DNA of 64,000 nt from a virus: IMG/VR virus record IMGVR_UViG_3300035182_002586, positions 310,001-374,000 of that record; one strand, 5' to 3'. The notes beneath the pieces are model-generated. The model made no database searches. It had not been told where the DNA came from and saw nothing but the letters and a program-made list of their open reading frames with translations. This document shows positions 1 through 8,159 of the stretch, piece by piece. Numbering within the stretch: position 1 is the stretch's first letter; the number at the start of each line of letters is the position of its first letter. The position numbers and the translations under genes are program-made.

Positions 1-1009
1 GGGTGGCGTACGCATCCCTCAGAGCCCCGATGCCGGCCTCCATCACGAAGGACAGGTACTCGTAGCTGGAGAGCGTCGTGAGCACGTCGTGGTACTTCTC
101 GCGCAGGTTCGTCTTGAGGCGCTCCACGTGCCCGTGCGCGGCCGAGACGAGCCCCGTTCGGTAGTGCGCCAGGTCATCGTAGATGCGGATGATCACGTCG
201 TTGGGCGCGCGGCCCTGGAAGACCTTCCCGAGCTGTGACTTGAGCGTCTGGAGCTGCTCCGCCTTGCCCTTGTTGCCGCGCTTCGTGAGGATCCCCTGCA
301 CGATCTCCATGACCCCCGTGTTGTCGGAGGAGGGGAGCTTCAACCGGGTCGCGAGCTGACGGATCTCGATGCAGGCGTTGACGGCCTTCATCGCATCGGA
401 GCGCGCTGCGGAGTCGATCTTCAACGCGTTCAGGACTCGAACGCCGTTGTTGACCTCGACCATGTGCTTGAAGATGTGGAAGTCCCCGCCCGTGCCGGCG
501 GCGTGGACCATCGCACGAAGGGAGGCTTCGAGGTCCGCCAGCTCGGAGGACTCGACGATCTCGCCGCCCTTCTGGACCCCCTCCTGCCGCCGCTTGAGGA
601 TCTTGATCTCGTTGGAGATCAGCGAGCGGAGGCGCTCCACGTCGGTCTTGTAGTGGATGTTGAGGAAGTTGACGATGCACTCGGAGCCGATGTGGAGCGT
701 CCGCTTCCGGATCTTGTTCTGGATCGGGAAGTTCCAGGCGATGGGCTCTTTCCCGCACAGCTCACAGTGCGAGTGGGGGGCCCAGTAGGGGGCCCCCTTC
801 CTCGCCCACTCCTTGATCGCCGTGGCGAGATCCTGGCTGGAAGACTCGGAGAGGAGCTTCGCGCGGATGCGCTGCCAGTAGGCGTCCCCTGTCCCGGCCG
901 GGCGTAGGTGGGCGTCGTCCAGCTCTTCGAGAGCCCGCTCGTACTCAGGGAGGTCGTGGACCGTCCCGTGGAGCGGACCCTGGCCTTCGGCGGCGTAGAA
1001 GAGGAACAT
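1..1009 (-). CDS. Hypothetical phage protein with CxxC zinc-knuckle-like segment (3' end cut by window edge)
   Basis: The reading frame stays open from an ATG at 1009 to the left edge, so at least 336 residues are present and the C-terminus is missing. An in-frame TGA lies just upstream, and AGGGAG precedes the ATG, which supports the start. Residues near 80-112 hold HCELCGKEP and, after a basic stretch, SECIVNFL, which could be a small metal-binding site. The rest looks helical and charged. I do not recognise the family. It is the last gene seen of the minus-strand replication and metabolism block, downstream of thyX. Confidence 0.75.
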   Translation of the reverse strand, partial: MFLFYAAEGQGPLHGTVHDLPEYERALEELDDAHLRPAGTGDAYWQRIRAKLLSESSSQDLATAIKEWARKGAPYWAPHSHCELCGKEPIAWNFPIQNKIRKRTLHIGSECIVNFLNIHYKTDVERLRSLISNEIKILKRRQEGVQKGGEIVESSELADLEASLRAMVHAAGTGGDFHIFKHMVEVNNGVRVLNALKIDSAARSDAMKAVNACIEIRQLATRLKLPSSDNTGVMEIVQGILTKRGNKGKAEQLQTLKSQLGKVFQGRAPNDVIIRIYDDLAHYRTGLVSAAHGHVERLKTNLREKYHDVLTTLSSYEYLSFVMEAGIGALRDAYAT

Positions 1010-1103
1010 GTGCGCAGAGGTCTCCCTTCACCTGCCCCGCGATAAGTGCCTTACCAGACAGGCTTTTCCTAGGGGTCCCAGGTGAAGGGTGTGCTCTGAG
1101 GGC

Positions 1104-2450
1104 CTAGCGGTGCTCTCCGATCGCGTCCGGTCTGATCGCCCGGTTCCACGGCATGAGCGTCGGGTAGCAGACCCTTGCCAGCTCAGCCATCTCCCAGGCG
1201 ACGCGGCGATACGAGATGTGGCCCTGCGGCTGCGTGCGCAGCTCGGTGATGTAGTACAGCTCACGCATGTCCATCTGGAAGATGGACCGGTGAAGGTAGC
1301 CGAGCGGTACGGCGTACTGGACGATCGAGGAGGACACGCCAGACGAGATCATCGTCCGGCACGCAGTGCCCACTTCGTCCATCGCCGAGCGGTAGGGGGC
1401 CTCGAACTCCGTGCCTTTGAGGTCGTCCGGCACGAGGTAGCCGTAGTCCGTCCCGAGGGGTTCGACGTACTGCTCGCACCGTCTGTGGCGCTGGAGGTCG
1501 CGGAAGGCGCCATAGTCCATCATCACGTCGAACGTGATCGGGACCGTCTTGAAGATCTCCGGGACCGGGTGCTTGCCCCGCGTCTCCATGAGTGCTCCGA
1601 ACGCCCCCCGGTCGAGCCCGTGCCAGTCGGAGACCCTCTGCCAGAAGCGCGTCTCGTGGCGGAACGCGTCGTCTGCGGTCATGGGGTCCTCGATGGTGAC
1701 CCGCCACTCGCTGCTCTTCGTACGGGGGACTCGACCCCTGCCGAGGTCTCGGATCGGGGGCTCGAACGTGTTCGCCTTCGCCCCCATCGCGAAGACCGGA
1801 GCGAACTTCGAGGCTGCCGCCACCATGCGCTCGCCGATGGCCCTCAGCTCGGGGTTCGAGCTACCGAGGAGGTCAGACATGACGTAGCGGGCATCGCGCG
1901 CGTTGAACACGCCTGCGAGGTTCGTCCCCGTGCCTGCGGGCAGCAGATAGCGGAGGTTGTCGAAGGCGCGGGCCTTGACCGAGGGCTTCTTCATCAGCTC
2001 CTCGATCGGTGCTCCGCCCACGAGCTTCGCCACGTGCTCCAGGACCGGGCGCTCCAGGTCACGGTACGTCCGGTAGGCGACCTTGGCGGCATCCCGCAGA
2101 AGGTCGGGCGCGCCCTGGGGCTCGATGAAGCTCTCTTCTGAGAAGACCTGGTAGCGCGTGGACTTCTCGCTGTACCCGGCCCGCTGATAGCGCTCCAGCA
2201 CCTTGCTCGCGATGATGCTGACCCCCTCGAAGCAGTAGGGCAGCGTGGTCAGCTCGGCGACCGAAGAGTGCCCGTACTCGACCCCCCACTTGCCCTGGAA
2301 TGTGTCTGCGTCTGCGGGGGTGACCCCATGAACGATCTCTTCTGCTGAGAGCGGAGATCGACTGTACTTCGCGAGGACCGTGGCCTGGATTGCGGGCGGG
2401 AGGAGCTTCCCGTCTTCTCCCGTGAGCACGAACACACTTGCCGTCTTCAT
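1104..2450 (-). CDS. thyX: Flavin-dependent thymidylate synthase, double-domain ThyX
   Basis: Probable FAD-dependent thymidylate synthase converting dUMP to dTMP for phage DNA synthesis. Ordinary ThyX is about 220-250 residues; this protein has 448 and looks like two ThyX domains in tandem. The first half holds YSEKSTRY, which resembles the end of the ThyX signature (RHRxxSxNxxSxRY). The second half holds LQRHRRCEQY, which resembles its beginning, so the two halves may complete one active site between them. The C-terminal RTQPQGHISYRRVAWEM stretch is also ThyX-like. Start ATG 2450 follows AGGAAAGGG. It lies beside a deoxyribonucleotidase-like gene, consistent with nucleotide-pool control. Long two-domain relatives are known in bacteria. 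Confidence 0.85.
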   Translation of the reverse strand: MKTASVFVLTGEDGKLLPPAIQATVLAKYSRSPLSAEEIVHGVTPADADTFQGKWGVEYGHSSVAELTTLPYCFEGVSIIASKVLERYQRAGYSEKSTRYQVFSEESFIEPQGAPDLLRDAAKVAYRTYRDLERPVLEHVAKLVGGAPIEELMKKPSVKARAFDNLRYLLPAGTGTNLAGVFNARDARYVMSDLLGSSNPELRAIGERMVAAASKFAPVFAMGAKANTFEPPIRDLGRGRVPRTKSSEWRVTIEDPMTADDAFRHETRFWQRVSDWHGLDRGAFGALMETRGKHPVPEIFKTVPITFDVMMDYGAFRDLQRHRRCEQYVEPLGTDYGYLVPDDLKGTEFEAPYRSAMDEVGTACRTMISSGVSSSIVQYAVPLGYLHRSIFQMDMRELYYITELRTQPQGHISYRRVAWEMAELARVCYPTLMPWNRAIRPDAIGEHR

Positions 2451-2469
2451 CTGAGGGTCCCTTTCCTAA

Positions 2470-3213
2470 TCACTTCATGCCTCGAAGAACTTCGTCGAGT
2501 CTGCATCCAGGCTTGTGTTTTGGAGCCTTGGCCGGGTGCAGGTAGTCCCCCGTCGTCCGGGCCCCGCACTCCTCACAGGTACGAGCCTCGGCGTCGCTCC
2601 CGAGGGAGACGTACGTGAATTCCCGCTCCTTGAGCAGCTCGTACACGTCCTTGCGTGAGGCGAAGGTCTTGGCCTTCTCGATGACCTCGGCCCACGTGTA
2701 AACGCGCCGGTCATCCATCTCGTGCATCATCCGGGTGTTCGGGATGTGCTTGAGCATTGCGAGGCCACCCGGGTGCTTGTTGCCCCAGTCCACGACGTGG
2801 TTGGGCTTGTCGTCGAGCAGACCGTCTGCGAGGACGACCTGCTTCGAGCCTGTGTGGACGACTTCGCCGGGCTTCCACCCGAAGTGCTTCCCGAGCCAGT
2901 AGGTCCGCTCGTACATCCACGTGGGGCTGTGGAAGGGGGAAGTCACCGGGAACACGTCTACGATCGTGCGCAGCTCCGCGACGGCCTCGATGGCGCCTTC
3001 CGTCGGCTGGAGGGCGGCGCACCAGCCAGGGCGCTCGATCTCAGCGAAGACCTCTCTCTTCTCGTCCTCGCTGAGGACCGAGAAGATGTCCCACACCACG
3101 AAGTCCTCGGGGCGGTACGCTCTCCCCGTGACCTTCTCCATGATCTGGAGGGCGGGGGTCTGAAAGTCCGCGAGGACTTCATCAACGTCGCTGGCCAGGG
3201 TCCTTCGTCGCAT
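2470..3213 (-). CDS. 5'(3')-deoxyribonucleotidase-like HAD phosphatase with C-terminal zinc motif
   Basis: Predicted 247-residue haloacid dehalogenase phosphatase of the NT5C type, which dephosphorylates deoxynucleoside monophosphates. The N-terminal ASDVDEVLADF matches the DxDxV/T nucleophile motif, TSPFHS fits the second motif (Ser/Thr), and LADGLLDDKPNHV fits the last motif with paired aspartates. A C-terminal extension has CEECG and a later HKPGC, possibly metal binding. Start ATG 3213 was chosen because the nucleotidase motif begins right after it and GGAG lies 6 nt upstream; the longer frame upstream is overlap with the preceding gene. With ThyX just downstream it suggests a nucleotide salvage pair. 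Confidence 0.75.
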   Translation of the reverse strand: MRRRTLASDVDEVLADFQTPALQIMEKVTGRAYRPEDFVVWDIFSVLSEDEKREVFAEIERPGWCAALQPTEGAIEAVAELRTIVDVFPVTSPFHSPTWMYERTYWLGKHFGWKPGEVVHTGSKQVVLADGLLDDKPNHVVDWGNKHPGGLAMLKHIPNTRMMHEMDDRRVYTWAEVIEKAKTFASRKDVYELLKEREFTYVSLGSDAEARTCEECGARTTGDYLHPAKAPKHKPGCRLDEVLRGMK

Positions 3214-3379
3214 GAGCACTCCGGCCAACCGTAGTGCCTTGCAGGTCCAACTCATCGAGGTCGTACGACCAGCAGAGTGCCGGTTCATCGACATCGAAGT
3301 AGCGGGTTTCCTTGAGCGCGGCGTTGGTGGCGGAGCGCGCCGGTACACCAGAACCGGCAGGGGTCGACAGCTCGGACAT
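3182..3379 (-). CDS. Small hypothetical protein
   Basis: A 65-residue frame from ATG 3379 (AGGA 9 nt upstream) that runs 32 nt into the start of the nucleotidase gene, an overlap typical of coupled phage genes. The middle (KETRYFDVDEPALCWSY) looks like real protein; the end is Arg/Lys rich. No family recognised. A TATACT sequence lies about 25 nt before the start but no good -35 partner is visible. A GGTGTACC sequence inside the frame at 3344-3349 resembles the control motif seen elsewhere and could belong to the nucleotidase gene. Confidence 0.5.
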   Translation of the reverse strand: MSELSTPAGSGVPARSATNAALKETRYFDVDEPALCWSYDLDELDLQGTTVGRSAHATKDPGQRR

Positions 3380-3387
3380 GACGTTTC

Positions 3388-3621
3388 CTACGACGGTGCG
3401 CGAGTATACCCGTGCCTCACCCCGAAAGCACTTGCCTCCTCGGGCGTCAGCAGGCGCAGGTAGCCTTCTCTCACAAGGTCCAGGACAAGAGCTTCCGTCT
3501 CTTCGACGGAGATCCACCACCCAAGGTGCAGGGCGAGCTTCCCTACGAGGATAGGCCCTTGGGCTCGTTGTATGAACCCAAGGGCCATCGCACGGACTTC
3601 ACCGGCGGTCAGGCGCCTCAT
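3388..3621 (-). CDS. Small hypothetical protein, possible winged-helix fold
   Basis: A 77-residue protein. The pattern of short helices with Leu/Val spacing (VRAMALGFIQRA, LALHLGWWISVEETEALVLDLVREGYLRLL) resembles a winged-helix DNA-binding fold in which ISVEETEALVLDLVREGYL would be the later helix and wing. This is inference from pattern only. Its ATG at 3621 overlaps the 3' end of the gene before it (stop at 3599), suggesting translational coupling. Confidence 0.6.
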   Translation of the reverse strand: MRRLTAGEVRAMALGFIQRAQGPILVGKLALHLGWWISVEETEALVLDLVREGYLRLLTPEEASAFGVRHGYTRAPS

Positions 3622-3916
3622 CGGCCAACCCTACCGAAGCGTTCACCACCTGCCCGACGTCGATGTGACACAGGCGCGGAGGGGAGGGTGGTGACGCGAG
3701 CGCGAGCAACATCTCGGGCTCAGCGGGCACGGGCTCGAACTGGTCGAGGGTGTTGCACTGAACGATACGTGCTCCGCTCTCCCTCAGGAAGGCGGTGAGT
3801 TCGTCGATGTCGTCGACCTCGACGTTGAAGGTGTTGACCCCGGGATCGAGCAGAACTCGACGTGCCTGGATCACGATCTCTGTCGGGGTCCACACGACCA
3901 GCGAGTAGTAGGCCAT
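3599..3916 (-). CDS. Hypothetical protein, 105 aa
   Basis: Starts MAYYSLVVWTPTEIVIQ and has an alternating hydrophobic pattern with an acidic centre (NVEVDDIDELTAFLRESGARIV) like a small alpha/beta protein. The C-terminal third is proline rich and of lower quality. No clear ribosome site is visible before ATG 3916. It lies between an unknown 390-aa gene and a possible winged-helix protein, all in the same direction. Family not recognised. Confidence 0.5.
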   Translation of the reverse strand: MAYYSLVVWTPTEIVIQARRVLLDPGVNTFNVEVDDIDELTAFLRESGARIVQCNTLDQFEPVPAEPEMLLALASPPSPPRLCHIDVGQVVNASVGLADEAPDRR

Positions 3917-3942
3917 CCACTAGGAGGGCCCGCATCAAAGGG

Positions 3943-5115
3943 CTAGGTGACGGAAGCCGTCCGGGTCACCCCGGACAGGGGCAGAGCACGCACCTTCTCC
4001 GGGTCCAGGTGCACCGCGAACTCGAACGTCGCGATGATCTCCCACCTGTCGTAGACTTCCCTCTCTTCACACCGGAAGCTCAAGGGGTCCACGACGATGG
4101 CCCCTGCCTTCGCGCCCACTCCTACGGGGAGTACGTCGCAGATGAGGCAAGAAGCCTCGGGCGAGACGGCTCGTAGAGCCTTCGCATCGTCGGCTCCCGC
4201 GACCCACAACAGAGCCGGGTCGACATCCCCCGGCTGGAGCGTCCTCACGTCCACAGGGGAGAAGCTCCCCGTGTGGGCGAGAGTCGACACCTCGTGGGCG
4301 ATCTCGGCCACCCATCCGAGCCCGATGGCGGCCTGGAGATGGCGAACGCGGTCGAACGAGAGGTTGAAGGTCGTGGGGTCGCTGATGGGGACACGCGCAC
4401 GCGCAACCCCGGCGCAGCGGATCGCAGACTGAACCTTGTAGGTAGTGGTGGGTTCGTCCTGCCGTACGTCGAAGCGGTCGAGGAACTCCTTGGCCGTCCC
4501 CTGCACCAGGCCCAGGCCCAGGGTTTCGGGGAGCATCTCGCGGATGTGGTTGAACACGCTGCGACGCCCACCGGCCGTAACCGGCAGGAGTCTACGATCG
4601 CCCATCTCCCGCAGCATCGGAGTCTGCGTCGAGCGGGCCAGCATCTCCGCGTGGATGCGCTTGTCGCGCTCCCTGTCGAACTGCCACCGGACGAGGAACC
4701 CCTCCACCTCGGGGCGAAGACGAGGGAGAGGCTTCGCCATGCCCCCGCCTTCACGAGGCACGGGGGCCGGCTGCCAGATGTCTTCCTCCGTCACACGGGT
4801 GACGGCGCGACCGGTCTCCCGGTCGATGATGAGGATCGCGTCCCCGATCTGCGAGTACTCGTCGGCCAGGTATTCGGTGGCCTGTTGGACATCACCCTCG
4901 TGCGTGTCCAACGTTTCGGCCATGATGGGGAGCACGGCTTCGATGAGGCGGTCTCGGCCCCAATGCTCTTCCTTGGACCACCGGAAGATGTCCTTGAGGA
5001 GGGAGCTGCGCTCGATGGCCCCACGGGCCGCCAAGAGCCCCGTAGCCGAAGGGTTGGCCTTCGTATCGACGGTGATGGCCCCGGCTTCGGGCCCGAGGTG
5101 TGCGAGGTCCGCCAT
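3943..5115 (-). CDS. Hypothetical protein, 390 aa, downstream of the Ycf46-like ATPase
   Basis: A clean 390-residue frame, 9 nt after the stop of the Ycf46-like ATPase gene and so probably in its operon. Visible features are an N-terminal helical region with SLLKDIFRWSKEEHWGRDRLIEAVLP, a Pro-rich linker near residue 115-130, a charged middle with RWQFDRERDKRIHAEMLARS, and a C-terminal half with several beta-like stretches and CLICDVLPVG. I do not recognise a family. Its position suggests a function linked to the AAA+ cassette but nothing in the sequence proves this. Confidence 0.75.
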   Translation of the reverse strand: MADLAHLGPEAGAITVDTKANPSATGLLAARGAIERSSLLKDIFRWSKEEHWGRDRLIEAVLPIMAETLDTHEGDVQQATEYLADEYSQIGDAILIIDRETGRAVTRVTEEDIWQPAPVPREGGGMAKPLPRLRPEVEGFLVRWQFDRERDKRIHAEMLARSTQTPMLREMGDRRLLPVTAGGRRSVFNHIREMLPETLGLGLVQGTAKEFLDRFDVRQDEPTTTYKVQSAIRCAGVARARVPISDPTTFNLSFDRVRHLQAAIGLGWVAEIAHEVSTLAHTGSFSPVDVRTLQPGDVDPALLWVAGADDAKALRAVSPEASCLICDVLPVGVGAKAGAIVVDPLSFRCEEREVYDRWEIIATFEFAVHLDPEKVRALPLSGVTRTASVT

Positions 5116-5124
5116 GTTGGTCTC

Positions 5125-6723
5125 TCAGCCCCCGCTGACCGAGGTGAACTTCGGCTTGTTCCGCTTGGGCGGCGCCGCGAAGCGGGCACGGATCCCGTCG
5201 TTCGTATCCTGGTCGTAGCCGACCCACTCCTCCAGCTCCTTGATCTCGTCGGGCATCGTACGGACGATGCGCGGCTTGCGCTGGAGGACTTCGGCCAGGA
5301 TCTCCTCGTCGAGGTTCTCCCGCCCCTGGTGGAAGCTCTCGATCATCGCCGCGCCGACCGCCTGCTCGATCTCGCGGCCCACGAGGTCCTTCGCCTTGTC
5401 GGCGAGAGCCACGAGATCGTGGAACCGCACCGGGTCCTGGCCCGCCTTGCGAAGGTGGATCTTGAGGATGTCAACGCGATCTTCGTCGTTCGGGAGCGAG
5501 AAATAGAACCGCTCGTCCATGCGGTTGACGAACTCGACCGGCAGGGTCTTGAGCCCGTTGGCCGTCATCGCGAGACAGACCGGGGCGTTCGTCTCCTGGA
5601 GCCAGGTAGAGAAGATGCCGATGATGCGGGCCGTGATGCCGCTGTCGGTCTGCGCCGACGACTGCATGCCGGAGAGGCTCTTCTCGGCTTCGTCGATCCA
5701 CACGACGCAGGGGGCCGCCGCCTCGATGATGCGAAGGGCCCGGTAGATGTTGCCCTCGCTACCGCCGACGGTCCCGGACCGGAGCCGCCCCATTTCGAGC
5801 TGGACCACCGGCATCCCCCACGCATGGCCGAGCGCCTTGACGGAGAGAGACTTGCCACAGCCCCAGATCCCCACGCAGAGGACCCCCTTGGGCGGCTTGA
5901 GCCCGAACTTCTTGCCCTCGGGCGTCCACGCCGCGCGGGTCTTGGTCGCCCAGTGCTTGAACCACTGCGCCCCGCCCACGTTCTCGAACGTCTCGTGCGA
6001 CGTGTCGATGTACTGCACGAGGTCGGTGCGCTGGATCGCCTGCTTCTTGAAGTCGTGGAGGAGAGCAGGGTTCAACCCGTTGAGGGGGAGCCCGTCGTTC
6101 TTGGCTCGGATCACGCTCTGCGCGATCGCAGTCTTGATCTCGAACGTGGTCATGCCCCGGAACAGGTCGCCGCACTCGTCGGGCGACGGAACGGGCATCT
6201 TGAGCGGCCCGCACGCTTCGGTGACCAGCTCGTGGATCTCCTCGCTCGTGAGCCCCTTGTCGTGCACGACCTGCACGTAGCGCTGGAGGCTCGGCGGGAT
6301 GTACTTCGCCGTCCCCACGAAGATGAGGATCTTGATGTTCCGGATGTCGGCGTTGAGCTGGTGGATGATACGCAGCACGCGGCGCTGGACGTGCTTGTTC
6401 TCCAGGTGTACTTCCGGATCGGTGAAGACGTAGAAGTTGATGAAGTTCTTCGGGTCCGCCTTGTAGACCTCGATGAGCGCCTGGTTGATGTTCATCAACT
6501 TGTCTTCGGCGGTCTCGTGCTTGCGCGACTTCCAGTCGTCCACGTACTCCGTCAGAGGCCGCAACCCCACCGCCGCGTCGAAGACGAACGTGTGATCGAT
6601 CGACTTCTTGAGCACGGCGCGGAGTTTCAGAAGGAACTGGTCCTCCTCGTCCGTGACGAAGTAGATCACACGCGAGAGGGCGCGGATCTGGAGGTTCAGC
6701 TCGGGATTCATCTTACCAGCCAT
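5125..6723 (-). CDS. AAA+ ATPase of the Ycf46 type
   Basis: A 532-residue AAA+ ATPase. The N-terminal domain (about 1-270) begins with IRALSRVIYFVTDEEDQFL, the start seen in plastid and cyanobacterial Ycf46 proteins. The AAA+ core follows: Walker A GIWGCGKS near 285-292, Walker B VVWIDEAEKS near 340, sensor 1 TANG near 387, and arginines in NRMDERF near 400. Length is close to Ycf46 (about 490-500). Upstream lie DUF1257 (Ycf35-like) and DUF2997-like genes, the same partners found with Ycf46-like ATPases in bacteria. A GGTGTA element sits 41 nt before ATG 6723 and a terminator separates it from the upstream gene, so it may be transcribed alone. Substrate unknown. Confidence 0.85.
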   Translation of the reverse strand: MAGKMNPELNLQIRALSRVIYFVTDEEDQFLLKLRAVLKKSIDHTFVFDAAVGLRPLTEYVDDWKSRKHETAEDKLMNINQALIEVYKADPKNFINFYVFTDPEVHLENKHVQRRVLRIIHQLNADIRNIKILIFVGTAKYIPPSLQRYVQVVHDKGLTSEEIHELVTEACGPLKMPVPSPDECGDLFRGMTTFEIKTAIAQSVIRAKNDGLPLNGLNPALLHDFKKQAIQRTDLVQYIDTSHETFENVGGAQWFKHWATKTRAAWTPEGKKFGLKPPKGVLCVGIWGCGKSLSVKALGHAWGMPVVQLEMGRLRSGTVGGSEGNIYRALRIIEAAAPCVVWIDEAEKSLSGMQSSAQTDSGITARIIGIFSTWLQETNAPVCLAMTANGLKTLPVEFVNRMDERFYFSLPNDEDRVDILKIHLRKAGQDPVRFHDLVALADKAKDLVGREIEQAVGAAMIESFHQGRENLDEEILAEVLQRKPRIVRTMPDEIKELEEWVGYDQDTNDGIRARFAAPPKRNKPKFTSVSGG

Positions 6724-6764
6724 GATTTCGGAGCCTCGTGGAGAGTTGCGGTCCTTCCCTCTGA

Positions 6765-6770
6765 TACACC
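6765..6770 (-). promoter_or_regulatory. GGTGTA element before the AAA+ ATPase gene
   Basis: GGTGTA on the minus strand, 41 nt before ATG 6723 and just downstream of the terminator hairpin. The gap is longer than the usual 10 nt. Confidence 0.45.
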
Positions 6771-6802
6771 GGAGGACCCTAAGTAGAGACGAGAGACCAA
6801 CG

Positions 6803-6845
6803 AAAAAGGCCCCACCGCTACAGCTCGTAGGGTTGGGGCCTTTTC
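6803..6845. terminator. Hairpin terminator between DUF1257-like and AAA+ genes
   Basis: Inverted repeat AAAGGCCCC ... GGGGCCTTT with an 18-nt interval, flanked by A runs on one side and T runs on the other, so it can work on both strands. It lies directly after the 112-aa DUF1257-like gene. Confidence 0.8.
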
Positions 6846-6873
6846 GGACCGCCTTGCGGCGCCGTTGGGGAGT

Positions 6874-7212
6874 TCAGCCCAACTGCGCTTCGGACTGGCG
6901 GACGACGATGACGATTCGATCGGCGGTCTCGGTCCGATCGTTGACCGACCCGCCACGGAGCTGCACGTCGTTGCGGAGCTTCGCTTCGGCGTAGAACGCC
7001 GAGACGCTCGCGAGGACCTCCGGGTTGTGGCGGTAGTCCGTGTCGCCCGACACGATGCCCGTGCCGAGGTCGATGAACGCTCGGTTCAGCGGCCCGCTGG
7101 TGATGCGGATGCCGTTGCCCTCGGCAGCGAAGGTGCTGCCCATCTGGCGCAGCGCGGCCTCGGCGAGCTTGCGATCCTTGATCTCGGTCTGCGTGGTGAC
7201 TCTGTGGGACAT
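6874..7212 (-). CDS. DUF1257 (Ycf35-like) protein
   Basis: A 112-residue protein whose start MSHRVTTQTEIKDRKLAEAAL matches the DUF1257/Ycf35 opening (MSHF...T.I.D...L..AL). The centre has a glycine at ADYRHN-like positions and predicts a compact alpha/beta domain. Start ATG 7212 follows AGAGGAAG at a good distance; the longer frame upstream is Arg-rich and non-coding in appearance. Function of Ycf35 is not established; it is encoded near Ycf46 in algal plastids and cyanobacteria. Here it sits between a DUF2997-like gene and the Ycf46-like ATPase, forming one cassette. Confidence 0.75.
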   Translation of the reverse strand: MSHRVTTQTEIKDRKLAEAALRQMGSTFAAEGNGIRITSGPLNRAFIDLGTGIVSGDTDYRHNPEVLASVSAFYAEAKLRNDVQLRGGSVNDRTETADRIVIVVRQSEAQLG

Positions 7213-7262
7213 GCTTCCTCTTCGCGTGGCTGGGGTTCTCGTACCCCCGACTCGTGGTCGGG

Positions 7263-7439
7263 CTACTCCGTGGTGATCTCGTTCGCGCCGTCGCACGACG
7301 GACCCGTACGCTCGTCGGAGATCTGCCGGCCGAACTCCGCGGCGTAGGCGACGACCTTCTCGCAGTTCTCGCCTTCACGGTCGAGCACCTCGGCCACCAC
7401 CTGTCCCGTCTTCTTCATGATCGTGTACTGGATGATCAT
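7263..7439 (-). CDS. DUF2997-like small protein
   Basis: A 58-residue protein (MIIQYTIMKKTGQVVAEVL, then GENCEKVVAYAAEFGRQI). The pattern of a short beta hairpin, a G-x-x-C motif and a helix fits DUF2997, a family of about 50-65 residues that commonly neighbours DUF1257. A GGTGTA element begins 29 nt before ATG 7439, likely the first promoter of the cassette. It ends 50 nt before the DUF1257-like gene. Confidence 0.65.
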   Translation of the reverse strand: MIIQYTIMKKTGQVVAEVLDREGENCEKVVAYAAEFGRQISDERTGPSCDGANEITTE

Positions 7440-7462
7440 CGTCGTCGCCTCCGTGGGCTTTG

Positions 7463-7468
7463 TACACC
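7463..7468 (-). promoter_or_regulatory. GGTGTA element before the DUF2997-like gene
   Basis: CCGGTGTAC on the minus strand, 23 nt before ATG 7439. Same core as the start-associated element in the accessory region. Confidence 0.5.
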
Positions 7469-7483
7469 GGCCCGGGTCACCAC

Positions 7484-8134
7484 CTACTCTTTCAATCGAA
7501 TCTTCGCACCTCTAGGGACGACGCGCTCGTCTCCAGGTCCGTGAGCAGGGGCAGGGGCGTTCCAAGGGTCCGCAGGCGGAGGCTTTGCCGTCCACGGGTC
7601 TGCGGGAGGGGCTTTCGCTTGTGCAGGAGCCCCATCCAACATTCGAGGCGCTACCCGAGGAGTGTTGAGAGCGCTGGAGAGGGGGTTGTTGGAGACCCCC
7701 CTTGCCCCCGGAGCCGCTGTCCGAGGTGCCTCTGCCGGAGGTTGGGGCCCGGCTGTGGGGGGCTCCGGCAGAGCCTTCGTCTCCGTAGGGAGGTCTGCCG
7801 GAGGAGCCGCAGCCGCAGCCGCAGCCGCAGCCGCGAGATCCCGAGGGTCGTGCCACTCGGAGGGCACGGAGATCATCGCCTTCCGAGTGACAGGGACCTC
7901 TGCGAAGAACTGCTGTGCGATCGTCGGAAAGCGCGGGTCGCTCTCAGACATCTTCGGAGGATTGAGGAAGAGGCGCTCCTCCCAGTTGAGCACGCGCTGC
8001 TCGAACGGCCCCCGGGCGAACGTGGCCCGGGTGCAATCCGAGTTGAAACAACGCTTACAGCAGCCCTCTACGAAGGCGTCGAGCGGAGCACCGTCGACGT
8101 TGCATTCCGCGTAGAGGTCGAGCTGAGCAGCCAT
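7484..8134 (-). CDS. Cys-rich N-terminal domain protein with Ala/Pro-rich tail
   Basis: 216 residues. The first 35 residues hold a cysteine cluster (ECN, EGCCKRCFNSDC) that probably binds zinc or another metal. After a central segment (VLNWEERLFLNPP, WHDPRDL) comes a run of ten alanines encoded by GCx repeats, then a Pro/Ala-rich tail with two copies of a PPADPW motif. The gene start overlaps nothing but follows the DNA polymerase stop by 25 nt. Function unknown; the tail resembles the linker in the adjacent DNA polymerase, so a replication role is possible. Start ATG near 8134 chosen because the Cys cluster begins there. Confidence 0.65.
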   Translation of the reverse strand: MAAQLDLYAECNVDGAPLDAFVEGCCKRCFNSDCTRATFARGPFEQRVLNWEERLFLNPPKMSESDPRFPTIAQQFFAEVPVTRKAMISVPSEWHDPRDLAAAAAAAAAAPPADLPTETKALPEPPTAGPQPPAEAPRTAAPGARGVSNNPLSSALNTPRVAPRMLDGAPAQAKAPPADPWTAKPPPADPWNAPAPAHGPGDERVVPRGAKIRLKE

Positions 8135-8159
8135 GGCGTAGGGAAGGATAATACCTCGA

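Noticed and set aside
1089-2141. 350-residue plus-strand frame opposite thyX
   Set aside because: Antisense shadow with no family match or ribosome site.
3344-3349. GGTGTA copy within the 65-aa gene
   Set aside because: No start codon at the usual distance; kept only as a possible upstream signal for the nucleotidase gene.
4273-6786. 837-residue plus-strand frame opposite the AAA+ ATPase
   Set aside because: Arg/Leu/Asp-rich composition typical of the antisense of a high-GC gene; the minus strand encodes a clear ATPase with motifs.
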